The notes under the pieces were generated by a model that saw only the letters and a list, made by a program, of their open reading frames with translations, had not been told where the DNA came from and searched no databases. From Actinomycetota bacterium (GTDB lineage: Bacteria > Actinomycetota > Acidimicrobiia > Acidimicrobiales > Ilumatobacteraceae), in NCBI GenBank assembly GCA_009705865.1, contig WLSJ01000068.1, positions 1 through 9,349 on the forward strand: a DNA stretch of 9,349 bases, read 5' to 3'. The translations under genes and the position numbers were made by a program. This document shows, in pieces, positions 1-6,864 of this stretch (its first letter is position 1; each line of letters opens with the position of its first letter).

Positions 1-852
1 TCACATGTGTCTCTCTTAACTGACTACGGCCTGAACGATGAATTCGTTGGCGTCATGAAGTGCGTCATCACTGACATGGCACCGCATGTGCGCATCACTG
101 ACATCACACACGGTGTTCCCGCGTTTGATGTGCGCGCCGGGTCACTCGCGTTAGCACGCGCAATTCAATACGTTCCTGATGGCGTTGTTATTGCTGTTGT
201 TGATCCGGGCGTTGGTTCAACACGACGCGCAATTGCAATTGAAGTCTCAGGCGGACGTGGTGTCCTGCTTGGTCCTGACAACGGATTATTGGCATCTGCT
301 GCAGCAATGGCTGGCGGAGCAGAACGTGTCTTTGAATTAAGCAATGCAATGCTGCATTTTGAAGCACCTGGTACAACATTTGCTGGTCGCGATATTTTTG
401 CTCCTGTTGCAGCTTTTTTGTGTAACGGCGGAGCAATTGAAGAAGTCGGTATGGAAGTTGATTCTGCAAGTGTGATGCCGGGGCTTGTGCCCATTCCGAC
501 AAATGACACTCACACCTCATACGGAGACGGAGTGCGCTGCGAAGTGACCTGGGTTGATGTCTACGGCAATTGCCAGTTAAACATCGGGCCAGAAGATCTC
601 ACGCACCTTGGTCCTGTTCTTCGATTAGTTATTGGCGACGATGTGCGCAGTGCGCGAATGACTTCGCATTTTGCTGACATTGACGGTGGGGCAATCGGTG
701 CGGTCACTGATTCCTACGGCATGGTGGCCCTGGCGGTTGACAGAGGGTCGGCTTCCGAAGTGCTGCGCATAAGCGCCGGAGACGGCGTGTATGTCTATGC
801 CGGGCAAGAAGATGGCGCCACTTCTTCAGTGTCGATCCGGCCAACGAAGTAA
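1..852 (+). CDS. SAM hydroxide adenosyltransferase (DUF62, chlorinase/fluorinase-like), probably 5'-truncated
   Basis: Members of this family characterised as SAM hydroxide adenosyltransferases split S-adenosylmethionine with water into adenosine and methionine; relatives use chloride or fluoride. The reading frame is open from base 1. A GTG at 7 could start it, but family members usually have a few residues before the LLTDYG strand, so the true start may lie upstream of the window. Counting from that GTG, I see LLTDYG near the N-terminus, VDPGVG (Asp66) followed by Arg73, PDNGLL, TFAGRDIFAPVAA (Ala126) and VDVYGNCQLNI, in family order. At about 281 residues the length is normal. Asp66 and Arg73 fit two members of the Asp-Arg-His triad described for archaeal homologues. 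The third position is Ala126 instead of His. Hydrolysis is the most likely activity, and halide use cannot be excluded from sequence. The small membrane peptide gene follows after 9 nt. Confidence 0.9.
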   Translation, partial: SHVSLLTDYGLNDEFVGVMKCVITDMAPHVRITDITHGVPAFDVRAGSLALARAIQYVPDGVVIAVVDPGVGSTRRAIAIEVSGGRGVLLGPDNGLLASAAAMAGGAERVFELSNAMLHFEAPGTTFAGRDIFAPVAAFLCNGGAIEEVGMEVDSASVMPGLVPIPTNDTHTSYGDGVRCEVTWVDVYGNCQLNIGPEDLTHLGPVLRLVIGDDVRSARMTSHFADIDGGAIGAVTDSYGMVALAVDRGSASEVLRISAGDGVYVYAGQEDGATSSVSIRPTK

Positions 853-861
853 GGTAGGAAC

Positions 862-948
862 GTGCGCCCTGCAACAACTTTGACTGTCGCCCTGCTTATC
901 GGAATCATTATGGCTGCGGGCATAGTCAACCTCATGATGATGAAATAG
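862..948 (+). CDS. 28-residue single-pass membrane peptide, unrecognised
   Basis: This is a GTG-started frame of 28 codons ending in TAG. It reads MRPATTLTVALLIGIIMAAG followed by IVNLMMMK. It has a short basic N-terminus, one continuous hydrophobic stretch from about residue 6 to 25, and a lysine at the C-terminus, as expected for a small membrane-anchored peptide. AAGG at 851-854 overlaps the preceding stop codon and lies 7 nt before the GTG, a good Shine-Dalgarno position. It fills the gap between the DUF62 gene and the acyl-CoA synthetase gene, with 9 nt before and 13 nt after, consistent with one operon. I do not recognise a family. The alternative is chance hydrophobic coding in a short spacer. 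The ribosome site and tight packing favour a real gene, but only conservation would settle it. Confidence 0.5.
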   Translation: MRPATTLTVALLIGIIMAAGIVNLMMMK

Positions 949-961
949 GCCAACTTCTTAT

Positions 962-2449
962 ATGAATCTTGCACATATTCTCGACGGACATTCAGATTCT
1001 TCAGTTGCACTTGTTAGTCGTGGGCGCAACACAACATACGGAACATTGCGCCAGCAAATTGCAAGCATGCGTGGCGCATTGCGTCGTGAGAATGTTGGCA
1101 AGGGTGATGTTGTTGCATTGTTGTGTGGAAACAGTCGCTACTTCGTCGTTTCCTATTTCGCAGCGATAGGTGTTGGCGCAATCATCGCACCATTGAATCC
1201 CACTAGCCCAGCGCCTGAACTAGAAGGCGAACTCTTGGTGATTAAGCCGACCGTTGTTGTTGTGGAGCCTTCTGCTGTTGCAGCATGGAATCAAATTCCT
1301 TCTGTGACAAAGTCTGCTGTCAGAGTTGTCATTGGTACAGAAGGAAATTCCATTCCTGATGCTCTCACCATCGACGACTTGTTAACAGGAACACCTGCAG
1401 ACATCGTTGAAGTTGAATCGTCTCATCCGGCCGCGTATATGTTCACCAGTGGTACGGCCGGGTCTCCGAAAGCTGCAGTCCTGACGCACAACAATCTTCT
1501 GACCAATATTCATCAAGCAAACGTTGCAGAACATATTGGGCCAGACGACGTCACATTTGGTGTGCTTCCGCTCTTTCATATTTTTGGTCTCAATGTTGTG
1601 CTTGGTACAACACTTGCTGGTGGCGGGTGTGTGGTGTTGGTGCAACGGTTTGATCCGGTTTCTGCAATGGAGACAATTGCAGAACGCAAGGTCACTGTGT
1701 TGCCTGGAGCTCCCAGCATGTGGATGGCGTTAGCGCAACTGGATCATCCGACTGCAGACGGATTTGCCGGAGTGAGAATTGCGTTATCTGGTGCTGCGAA
1801 ATTGCCAGAGCAAATCAGTCAATCAATCAGCGCACGATTTGGTCTGCAAGTACACGAAGGGTACGGACTCACTGAAGCGGCACCTGTTGTTACCACTTCT
1901 ATTGGCTTAACGTGGATCCCTGGTTCTATCGGGCGCACAGTTCCTGGAATTGAATTGCGTTTGGTTGATGAGAACGGCGACGATGTTCTTGTTGGCGACA
2001 GTGGTGAAATTTGGATTCGTGGCGAAAACATTTTTGCTGGTTATCTCGATGATCCTGAAGCAACAGCGCGCGTCATTACTCGTGATGGCTGGTTACGAAC
2101 TGGCGACATTGCAGTTGTTGATGACGACGGTCATCTCTACATGGTTGACCGCATGAAAGATCTCATCATTGTTTCTGGCTTTAATGTTTTTCCTGCCGAA
2201 GTAGAAGGTGTCCTTAGTGCGCATCCTGATATTGCCGAAGTAGTTGTCGTTGGTACGCCTCATCCACACACTGGTGAAGCAATACGTGCCTATGTAGTAA
2301 CAAGAAACAGCGTGCACCTTGATGAAGACGCGATTATTGATTACTGCCGTACAAAATTGGCGCGTTACAAGTGCCCATCAAAGGTGTTATTTGTTGAGGC
2401 GTTGCCGCGCAACCTCACAGGAAAAGTTCAGCGCTTCGCTTTACGGTAG
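962..2449 (+). CDS. AMP-forming acyl-CoA synthetase / ligase (ANL superfamily)
   Basis: This 495-residue enzyme should activate a carboxylic acid with ATP to an acyl-adenylate and transfer it to coenzyme A. All the adenylation core motifs are present: the phosphate-binding loop TSGTAGSPK from residue 162, LPLFHIFGL near 200, GYGLTE at 300-305, WLRTGD at 377-382, the hinge and CoA region DRMKDLIIVSGFNVFPAEVE, and PRNLTGK with the catalytic lysine at 488. The length is typical for short stand-alone family members. No carrier or other domain is attached and no signal peptide is seen, so it is cytoplasmic. The substrate cannot be read from sequence; fatty acid, aromatic acid or malonate-type substrates are all possible, so no symbol is given. 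The ATG at 962 has no strong Shine-Dalgarno sequence. It lies 13 nt after the small peptide gene. Its last 35 nt overlap the 3' end of the opposing membrane protein gene. Confidence 0.92.
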   Translation: MNLAHILDGHSDSSVALVSRGRNTTYGTLRQQIASMRGALRRENVGKGDVVALLCGNSRYFVVSYFAAIGVGAIIAPLNPTSPAPELEGELLVIKPTVVVVEPSAVAAWNQIPSVTKSAVRVVIGTEGNSIPDALTIDDLLTGTPADIVEVESSHPAAYMFTSGTAGSPKAAVLTHNNLLTNIHQANVAEHIGPDDVTFGVLPLFHIFGLNVVLGTTLAGGGCVVLVQRFDPVSAMETIAERKVTVLPGAPSMWMALAQLDHPTADGFAGVRIALSGAAKLPEQISQSISARFGLQVHEGYGLTEAAPVVTTSIGLTWIPGSIGRTVPGIELRLVDENGDDVLVGDSGEIWIRGENIFAGYLDDPEATARVITRDGWLRTGDIAVVDDDGHLYMVDRMKDLIIVSGFNVFPAEVEGVLSAHPDIAEVVVVGTPHPHTGEAIRAYVVTRNSVHLDEDAIIDYCRTKLARYKCPSKVLFVEALPRNLTGKVQRFALR

Positions 2450-3164
2450 GTGTGTGGGTGGCTGTACTGGCCACTAAAAATCCTGCAAACAAAATTGCAA
2501 TGCCAAGCACAAGCGTTACTGCAAATGCAGTGTCGGCGCCAAGGCGTCCAGAAATTGTTCCACTAGCTGCGAGGACTGCAGCGCCAAGTGCGATGAGTGC
2601 ATTCCCGCCAGCAAGTTTTGCAGCAGAGATAACTTGGCGTTGGACTGATGAATTCATCGTTGGTGCTGCGCCGCGAATCACTCGCCATGCCGACCAGATT
2701 GCACCGCCGAAAATAATGAGTGCAGGTATCGATGAGCCAACGGCGGCAAGGATGCGTGGAAGCGCTGAAAAGAGATCACTTCCTTGAGGCATCTCGTTGG
2801 GAGAGATTGTCCCGTTCATTGGTGCGGTGAGAATAATGCCGGCAGAGAATCCGCTAAAGACCAAGAGGCACTGGGTGACAATGCGGCCGGTGCGCTGCCC
2901 GGTGAGAAGAAAGATTGTTCCGAGAGCTAGCCACGGCACGTTGATTACTGCGCCAAAGAGGAAAAAGACCCGAAATGAAGCCGAACTCCAGCCGCGGGCT
3001 TCTGCCCACCACAGTGCAAGGGCGGCAACTGCGAAGAGGCCCATGGCGATTGTCCACGCCATTTCGTGGGGCTTTCGTCTGCGAAGCCAACGGTCAAAGG
3101 TGCTGAGACCAAATGCGACAGCGATAATGAAAGAGGTGGCAGCTAAGGCCGTATTCAGTGTCAC
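2415..3164 (-). CDS. Conserved-type hypothetical integral membrane protein, about seven membrane segments
   Basis: I do not recognise the family of this 249-residue protein. It shows about seven hydrophobic segments: roughly residues 3-23, 36-56, 64-89, 94-116, 133-163 (long), 184-204 and 210-233. Positive charges follow segment 1 (WLRRRKPHE), which would put that loop in the cytoplasm. No catalytic motif, heme-ligand pattern or transporter signature is obvious. The start is GTG; no in-frame upstream ATG and no convincing Shine-Dalgarno sequence were found, so the start is uncertain. It is transcribed divergently from rex across a 69-nt gap holding a probable Rex operator, so it may be redox-regulated. 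The opposite strand has open frames here, but they read as Ala/Pro/Arg-rich noise, whereas this frame has clean hydrophobic periodicity. Confidence 0.78.
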   Translation of the reverse strand: MTLNTALAATSFIIAVAFGLSTFDRWLRRRKPHEMAWTIAMGLFAVAALALWWAEARGWSSASFRVFFLFGAVINVPWLALGTIFLLTGQRTGRIVTQCLLVFSGFSAGIILTAPMNGTISPNEMPQGSDLFSALPRILAAVGSSIPALIIFGGAIWSAWRVIRGAAPTMNSSVQRQVISAAKLAGGNALIALGAAVLAASGTISGRLGADTAFAVTLVLGIAILFAGFLVASTATHTPTVKRSAELFL

Positions 3165-3193
3165 AGGGCTTCATGCTAGGCGTGACGATACGG

Positions 3194-3217
3194 ACTTCGT
3201 GAAATCATGCACGAAGT
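3194..3217. promoter_or_regulatory. Probable Rex operator (inverted repeat) in the divergent rex / membrane protein gap
   Basis: ACTTCGTG and CACGAAGT form a perfect 8-bp inverted repeat separated by AAATCATG. The 16-bp core at 3198-3213 (CGTG-N8-CACG) has the half-site spacing of the known Streptomyces Rex site TGTGAACnnnTTCACA and matches 9 of its 13 defined bases, including both GTG/CAC half-sites. It lies 16 nt before the chosen rex start, where autoregulation would be expected, because Rex of Streptomyces represses its own rex-hem operon. The same site could also act on the divergent membrane protein gene. That this protein binds here is inferred from motif and position. Confidence 0.75.
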
Positions 3218-3225
3218 AATAGCGT

Positions 3226-3229
3226 GGAG
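3226..3229 (+). promoter_or_regulatory. GGAG ribosome binding site that decides the rex start
   Basis: GGAG lies 4 nt before the ATG at 3234. An in-frame ATG at 3207 would give nine more residues, but it sits inside the operator palindrome and the extra residues do not resemble a Rex N-terminus. The site therefore favours the 3234 start, although the spacing is a little short. Confidence 0.55.
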
Positions 3230-3233
3230 ATGC

Positions 3234-3911
3234 ATGTCGGAATCCCCCCGCCGCCGAATCCCAGAAGCTGCCCTCGGGCGCCTTCCCATATATTTGCGCA
3301 TTCTCGTTGAACTCGGCCACGAAAATGTTGCGCAAGCCTCAAGTGAACAACTCGCTGACCTCGCGGGCGTCAATGCTGCAAAGGTGCGAAAGGACTTGTC
3401 GTACCTCGGCACATACGGCACCAGGGGGGTTGGGTATGACGTTCAGTTTCTTACTGTTCAAATTCAGCGCGAGCTTGGGCTGAACCAAGCATGGCCGGTG
3501 GTCATTGTGGGCGCCGGAAATTTGGGGCAAGCCATGGCGAATTTTACGGGTATCACTGAACGTGGATTTCATATCGTCGGAGTCGTTGACAAAGATGAAT
3601 CAAAGATCGGAACTCACGTTGGTGGCATTCGTGTCACGCATGTCGACAGTCTCGACCAAGTAGTTCAACAGCACAACGTCTGTATTGGAATCATTGCGAC
3701 ACCAGCTGCTCATGCACAAGATGCTGCGGACTCATTAGTACGAGCCGGAATCGGTTCCATCATGAACTTCGCGCCGACAATATTGTCTGTCCCTCGTGAC
3801 GTGCATGTGCGCAAAGTTGATCTAGCGCTTGAATTGCAGATCCTTAGTTACTACGAGGATTGTCGCAATGGCAATGCGCGGGAAATTCCCCCAGAGCCGG
3901 TGAGCGCGTAA
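3234..3911 (+). CDS. rex: Redox-sensing transcriptional repressor Rex
   Basis: Rex is a homodimeric cytoplasmic repressor. It binds DNA when NADH/NAD+ is low and is released by NADH. From the ATG at 3234 the protein has 225 residues, a normal length. The N-terminal winged helix begins with RRRIPEAALGRLPIYLRIL and contains the recognition region around VNAAKVRKDLSYLGTYGTRG. The Rossmann nucleotide-binding fold starts at VVIVGAGNLG, with glycines at 93, 95 and 98. The C-terminal helix ALELQILSYYED matches the domain-swapping helix of the family. It is the first gene of the heme cluster, and hemA starts 6 nt after its stop, as in Streptomyces. The palindrome just upstream suggests negative autoregulation that includes the heme genes. 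Confidence in family and role is high; the exact start is less sure. Confidence 0.96.
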   Translation: MSESPRRRIPEAALGRLPIYLRILVELGHENVAQASSEQLADLAGVNAAKVRKDLSYLGTYGTRGVGYDVQFLTVQIQRELGLNQAWPVVIVGAGNLGQAMANFTGITERGFHIVGVVDKDESKIGTHVGGIRVTHVDSLDQVVQQHNVCIGIIATPAAHAQDAADSLVRAGIGSIMNFAPTILSVPRDVHVRKVDLALELQILSYYEDCRNGNAREIPPEPVSA

Positions 3912-3917
3912 CTCACT

Positions 3918-5177
3918 ATGTCCATTGTTGTTCTTGGGGTTAACTACCACACGACTCCCGTTACGTTGCTTGAAAAAGTAATGATTCCAGTCTCTGCAAT
4001 GTCTGATGCATTGCAGGTCTTATCTGGACGTAGCGATATTCGTGAAGTAGTAGTTCTCTCTACGTGCAACCGCACAGAGGTGTATGCAGTAGCTGAACGT
4101 TTTCACGCTGCACAAAAAGACATCCTCGAGTTTTTGTGCACCACTAGCGGTGTTAGTGCAGATGAAATAACGCCACACTTGTACAGCCAGTTTGATGATG
4201 ATGCTGTCGTCCACCTTTTTGAAGTTGCAGCTGGTATTGATTCTGCAGTCCTTGGTGAAACTGAAATTGTTGGCCAAGTGCGCGATGCATGGGATTTTGC
4301 AATGAAGCAAGGCACATCACGCAGCACTCTGAATCTTTTGTTTCGCTATGCACTTGAATCTGGCAAGCGTGCAAGAACTGAAACCGGCATCAGTCGTTCG
4401 ACTGCTTCAGTCGCTCATGCTGCGGTTGAAATGTCAGAAGAGATTCTTGGTTCGTTGAGCAGCAAGCATGTACTGGTGGTTGGTGCTGGCGAGATGGGTG
4501 AAGGTGTTTCGGGGGCCTTGTCTCGGGCAGGTACAGCCAGTATTACCGTTCTGAATCGAACTGCATCACGAGCTGAAGCGCTTGCTCAAAAAATTGGCGC
4601 ATCGGTCGCTGATTTCAGCAATCTTGAAGTCGAATTAGCAAAAGCTGACGTGGTCGTTGCATGTACTGGTGCCGGTGAAATTGTCATTAACCATGAACTT
4701 ATGGTGCGCGTTGGTCACGTCAGAACAGCACCGATTCTTATTGTCGATATTGCATTGCCTCGTGACGTTGCAGCAAGCGTTGCAGATCTACCTGGCGTCA
4801 CCTTGCGTGATCTCGATCATCTCAGTCAGTGGGCTCAACGAGGAATAGATAAGAGATCATCTGAGGTCGGTCAAGTACGCACAATCATTGGTCAGGAAGT
4901 TGACAGGTACTTGCTTGATCAGACTCAACGACAAGCAGCCCCTCTTGTGGCGCAACTACGCAAGTATGTGGAAGATATTCGTCAGGCTGAAGTGGAACGT
5001 TTTGACGCGGGCTTGGCAGCGCTCACCCCTGAGCAACGAGAACTGGTCGAATCCATCTCCCACGGCATCATCAACAAAATGCTGCATGCCCCATCTGTGC
5101 GCCTGCGAGAAGCAGCAGGGACACCGCAAGGTGAACGGTTGTCGGCTGCGGTCCGAGACTTGTTTAGTCTCGAATAA
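3918..5177 (+). CDS. hemA: Glutamyl-tRNA reductase
   Basis: HemA reduces glutamyl-tRNA(Glu) with NADPH to glutamate-1-semialdehyde, the committed step of C5 tetrapyrrole synthesis. The 419-residue protein starts with the family-typical GVNYHTTPVTLLEK. It carries the catalytic cysteine in STCNRTEVY at residue 50, the conserved block LGETEIVGQVRDA from residue 112, the NADPH-binding loop GAGEMGE from residue 189, and a C-terminal helical dimerisation domain. Length and layout are normal. The ATG follows the rex TAA by only 6 nt (CTCACT) with no Shine-Dalgarno sequence, which suggests translational coupling or SD-independent initiation. As the flux-controlling step directly behind rex, it is the natural target of redox control. 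HemL, its partner enzyme, is four genes downstream. Confidence 0.97.
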   Translation: MSIVVLGVNYHTTPVTLLEKVMIPVSAMSDALQVLSGRSDIREVVVLSTCNRTEVYAVAERFHAAQKDILEFLCTTSGVSADEITPHLYSQFDDDAVVHLFEVAAGIDSAVLGETEIVGQVRDAWDFAMKQGTSRSTLNLLFRYALESGKRARTETGISRSTASVAHAAVEMSEEILGSLSSKHVLVVGAGEMGEGVSGALSRAGTASITVLNRTASRAEALAQKIGASVADFSNLEVELAKADVVVACTGAGEIVINHELMVRVGHVRTAPILIVDIALPRDVAASVADLPGVTLRDLDHLSQWAQRGIDKRSSEVGQVRTIIGQEVDRYLLDQTQRQAAPLVAQLRKYVEDIRQAEVERFDAGLAALTPEQRELVESISHGIINKMLHAPSVRLREAAGTPQGERLSAAVRDLFSLE

Positions 5178-5185
5178 GAACATCT

Positions 5186-6070
5186 ATGGCAACCATCAGA
5201 ATCGCAACACGATCCAGCGCGCAAGCACGCACCCAGGCCGAAGCCGTTGGCGCCCTCTTGGTGTCTGCTGACTCACGTGTCTCTATCGAATATGTGTATG
5301 TAGATACACATGGCGATGTGAATGCAACAACACCACTTCATCTCATGGGTGGCCAGGGAGTTTTTGTCAAAGAAGTGCAGCGTGCAGTACTTGATAACAA
5401 GGCTGACATTGCAGTTCATTCAGCAAAAGATCTGCCATCTCAAAATGCTGATGGCTTAGAAATCGGAGCTATCGGTGAACGTCGCACTCCGAATGATGCT
5501 CTCATCGGATCTCGATTAGAAGATCTTGCAATTGGTGCCACCATCGCAACTGGTTCAGTCAGACGACGTGCGCAATTGATGCGTATTCGTCCTGACTTAC
5601 AATTCGTCGACTTGCGCGGCAATATTCAGACTCGCTTGTCAAAAATTCCAGAAGGGGGTGCAATTGTCATGGCAGTTGCTGCGCTCGAAATTCTTGGAAT
5701 CACATCGCACATTGCTGAGGTGCTTGATCTTGATGTCGCTGTTCCGATGGTCGGACAAGGTTCTGTTGCAATTGAAGCGCGTACGAACGACAAAGACACT
5801 CTTGCAATTCTCTCTTTGATAGATCATGCGCAAAGTCGTCGGGCAGTCGAAACAGAGCGTGCGTATCTTGCTGAACTCGGTGCCGGATGTTCACTGCCTG
5901 TTGGAGCACACTTGTCTAATGACGGCACATTCCGCGCCTTTATGGCAAAAGATGACTGCAGCGATTCTGTACAGATTGTTGGTTCAATCGGTGACTCAGA
6001 TGATTATCGCTTGGTGGGACGGACTGCAGCAATTGAGTGCCGAACACGATTGTCAGAGCCACACATCTAA
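5186..6070 (+). CDS. hemC: Hydroxymethylbilane synthase (porphobilinogen deaminase)
   Basis: HemC joins four porphobilinogen molecules into the linear tetrapyrrole hydroxymethylbilane, growing the chain on a dipyrromethane cofactor bound to a cysteine. In this 294-residue protein the cofactor cysteine is Cys235 in LGAGCSLPVG. The catalytic aspartate is Asp82 in AVHSAKDLPS. The substrate-binding arginine regions SVRRRAQL and DLRGNIQTRL are present, and GVFVKEVQRAVL matches the family's N-terminal lobe. The first block reads IATRSSAQARTQAEAV, departing from the common GTRxSPLALxQ but keeping the TR-S-Q pattern. It starts 8 nt after the hemA stop with no clear Shine-Dalgarno sequence and is followed 6 nt later by hemD. 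Length and motif set leave little doubt. Confidence 0.97.
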   Translation: MATIRIATRSSAQARTQAEAVGALLVSADSRVSIEYVYVDTHGDVNATTPLHLMGGQGVFVKEVQRAVLDNKADIAVHSAKDLPSQNADGLEIGAIGERRTPNDALIGSRLEDLAIGATIATGSVRRRAQLMRIRPDLQFVDLRGNIQTRLSKIPEGGAIVMAVAALEILGITSHIAEVLDLDVAVPMVGQGSVAIEARTNDKDTLAILSLIDHAQSRRAVETERAYLAELGAGCSLPVGAHLSNDGTFRAFMAKDDCSDSVQIVGSIGDSDDYRLVGRTAAIECRTRLSEPHI

Positions 6071-6076
6071 TTCATT

Positions 6077-6817
6077 ATGGGAAGTTCACTGCAAGACCGA
6101 TCAGTTGTCATCACTCGGTCAATAACCCAGAACGAATCTCTTCGGCGATTGTTAGAAGCGCGCGGTGCTCGCGTCGTTGAAGTACCACTTATCGCAATTG
6201 CTGAACCTGATGATGAAGGCCGTGAACGTGATGAAGTTCTACAGCGGTTTGAAGAGTTTGATTGGTTGGTTGTTACTTCACCTAATGGCGCCGATTGTGT
6301 TGCTCCATTTCTTGTTGCTGCACATGCTGCGGGTGATGCACAACGTTCTCCTCATATTGCAGCTGTCGGAGACGCAACTGCGCGCACGTTAGGAGTTGCG
6401 GTAACAATCACAGCGGAACCGGCACGAGCTGAAGTACTTGCCGAAAATTTCCCGCAGGGCACGGGAACTGTGTTGTTAGTTCAAGGCAATTTGGCAGACG
6501 ATGCACTTGCTGATGCGATGACCGCAAAAGGCTGGACCGTTACTCGAGTCGTTGCCTACCGCACAGTGCAACTACGCCCGACAAAAGAAATGATGTTGCC
6601 AGCTATGTCAGCTGATGTTTTGTTGTTGGCATCAGGCAGTGCAGCAACTGCATGGTTTGATGCTTTCGGTACAACAACCCCTCCGTTTGTGGTGGCTATT
6701 GGTCCGTCAACAGCCAAAGTGGCATTAGCCCTTGGAATCGACGTGTCAGATGTTGCCCCCGAGCAAACACTTGAATCAATGATTCAGGCGGCGGAACGGG
6801 TCGTGGCAACGTTGTAG
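6077..6817 (+). CDS. hemD: Uroporphyrinogen-III synthase, stand-alone
   Basis: HemD closes hydroxymethylbilane into uroporphyrinogen III while inverting ring D. The family is poorly conserved, but several features fit: an N-terminal VVITRS strand, then LRRLLEARGARVVEVPLI, then FDWLVVTSPNGADCVAPFL, then IAAVGDATARTL. A tyrosine in VVAYRTV at residue 161 corresponds to the tyrosine implicated in E. coli HemD. A C-terminal block VVAIGPSTAKVALALGI completes the two-lobed pattern. At 246 residues it has the single-domain length. In Streptomyces the hemD of this cluster is fused to a uroporphyrinogen methyltransferase; no such domain is present here. It starts 6 nt after hemC (TTCATT) without a Shine-Dalgarno sequence, and its position between hemC and hemB supports the call. 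Confidence 0.92.
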   Translation: MGSSLQDRSVVITRSITQNESLRRLLEARGARVVEVPLIAIAEPDDEGRERDEVLQRFEEFDWLVVTSPNGADCVAPFLVAAHAAGDAQRSPHIAAVGDATARTLGVAVTITAEPARAEVLAENFPQGTGTVLLVQGNLADDALADAMTAKGWTVTRVVAYRTVQLRPTKEMMLPAMSADVLLLASGSAATAWFDAFGTTTPPFVVAIGPSTAKVALALGIDVSDVAPEQTLESMIQAAERVVATL

Positions 6818-6864
6818 CCATTGGCGCATGCCTCTGCTGGCGACATTCCCAATAGCATCACAGT

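Noticed and set aside
188..520. Glutamine-rich open frame on the - strand inside the DUF62 gene
   Set aside because: The Gln/Leu runs are the antisense image of GCA, TTG and GTT codons in the real gene; two - strand frames are open here, which is a codon-bias effect.
2458..2474. Small hairpin GTGGC-TGTACTG-GCCAC just after the ligase stop
   Set aside because: The stem is only 5 bp, no T-tract follows it on the + strand, and it lies within the membrane protein coding region; too weak to call a terminator.
2452..3219. Two open frames on the + strand (2452-2787 and 2797-3219) opposite the membrane protein gene
   Set aside because: Their translations are Ala/Pro/Arg-rich with no fold-like pattern, while the - strand frame has regular membrane segments.
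3207..3233. Upstream in-frame ATG for rex that adds nine residues
   Set aside because: The ATG lies inside the operator palindrome, has no ribosome site, and the added residues do not resemble Rex N-termini; GGAG precedes the ATG at 3234.
6829..6864. ATG at 6829 in the hemD-hemB gap as a small gene or alternative hemB start
   Set aside because: It is in a different frame from hemB and runs into hemB coding sequence without a ribosome site or a sensible product.
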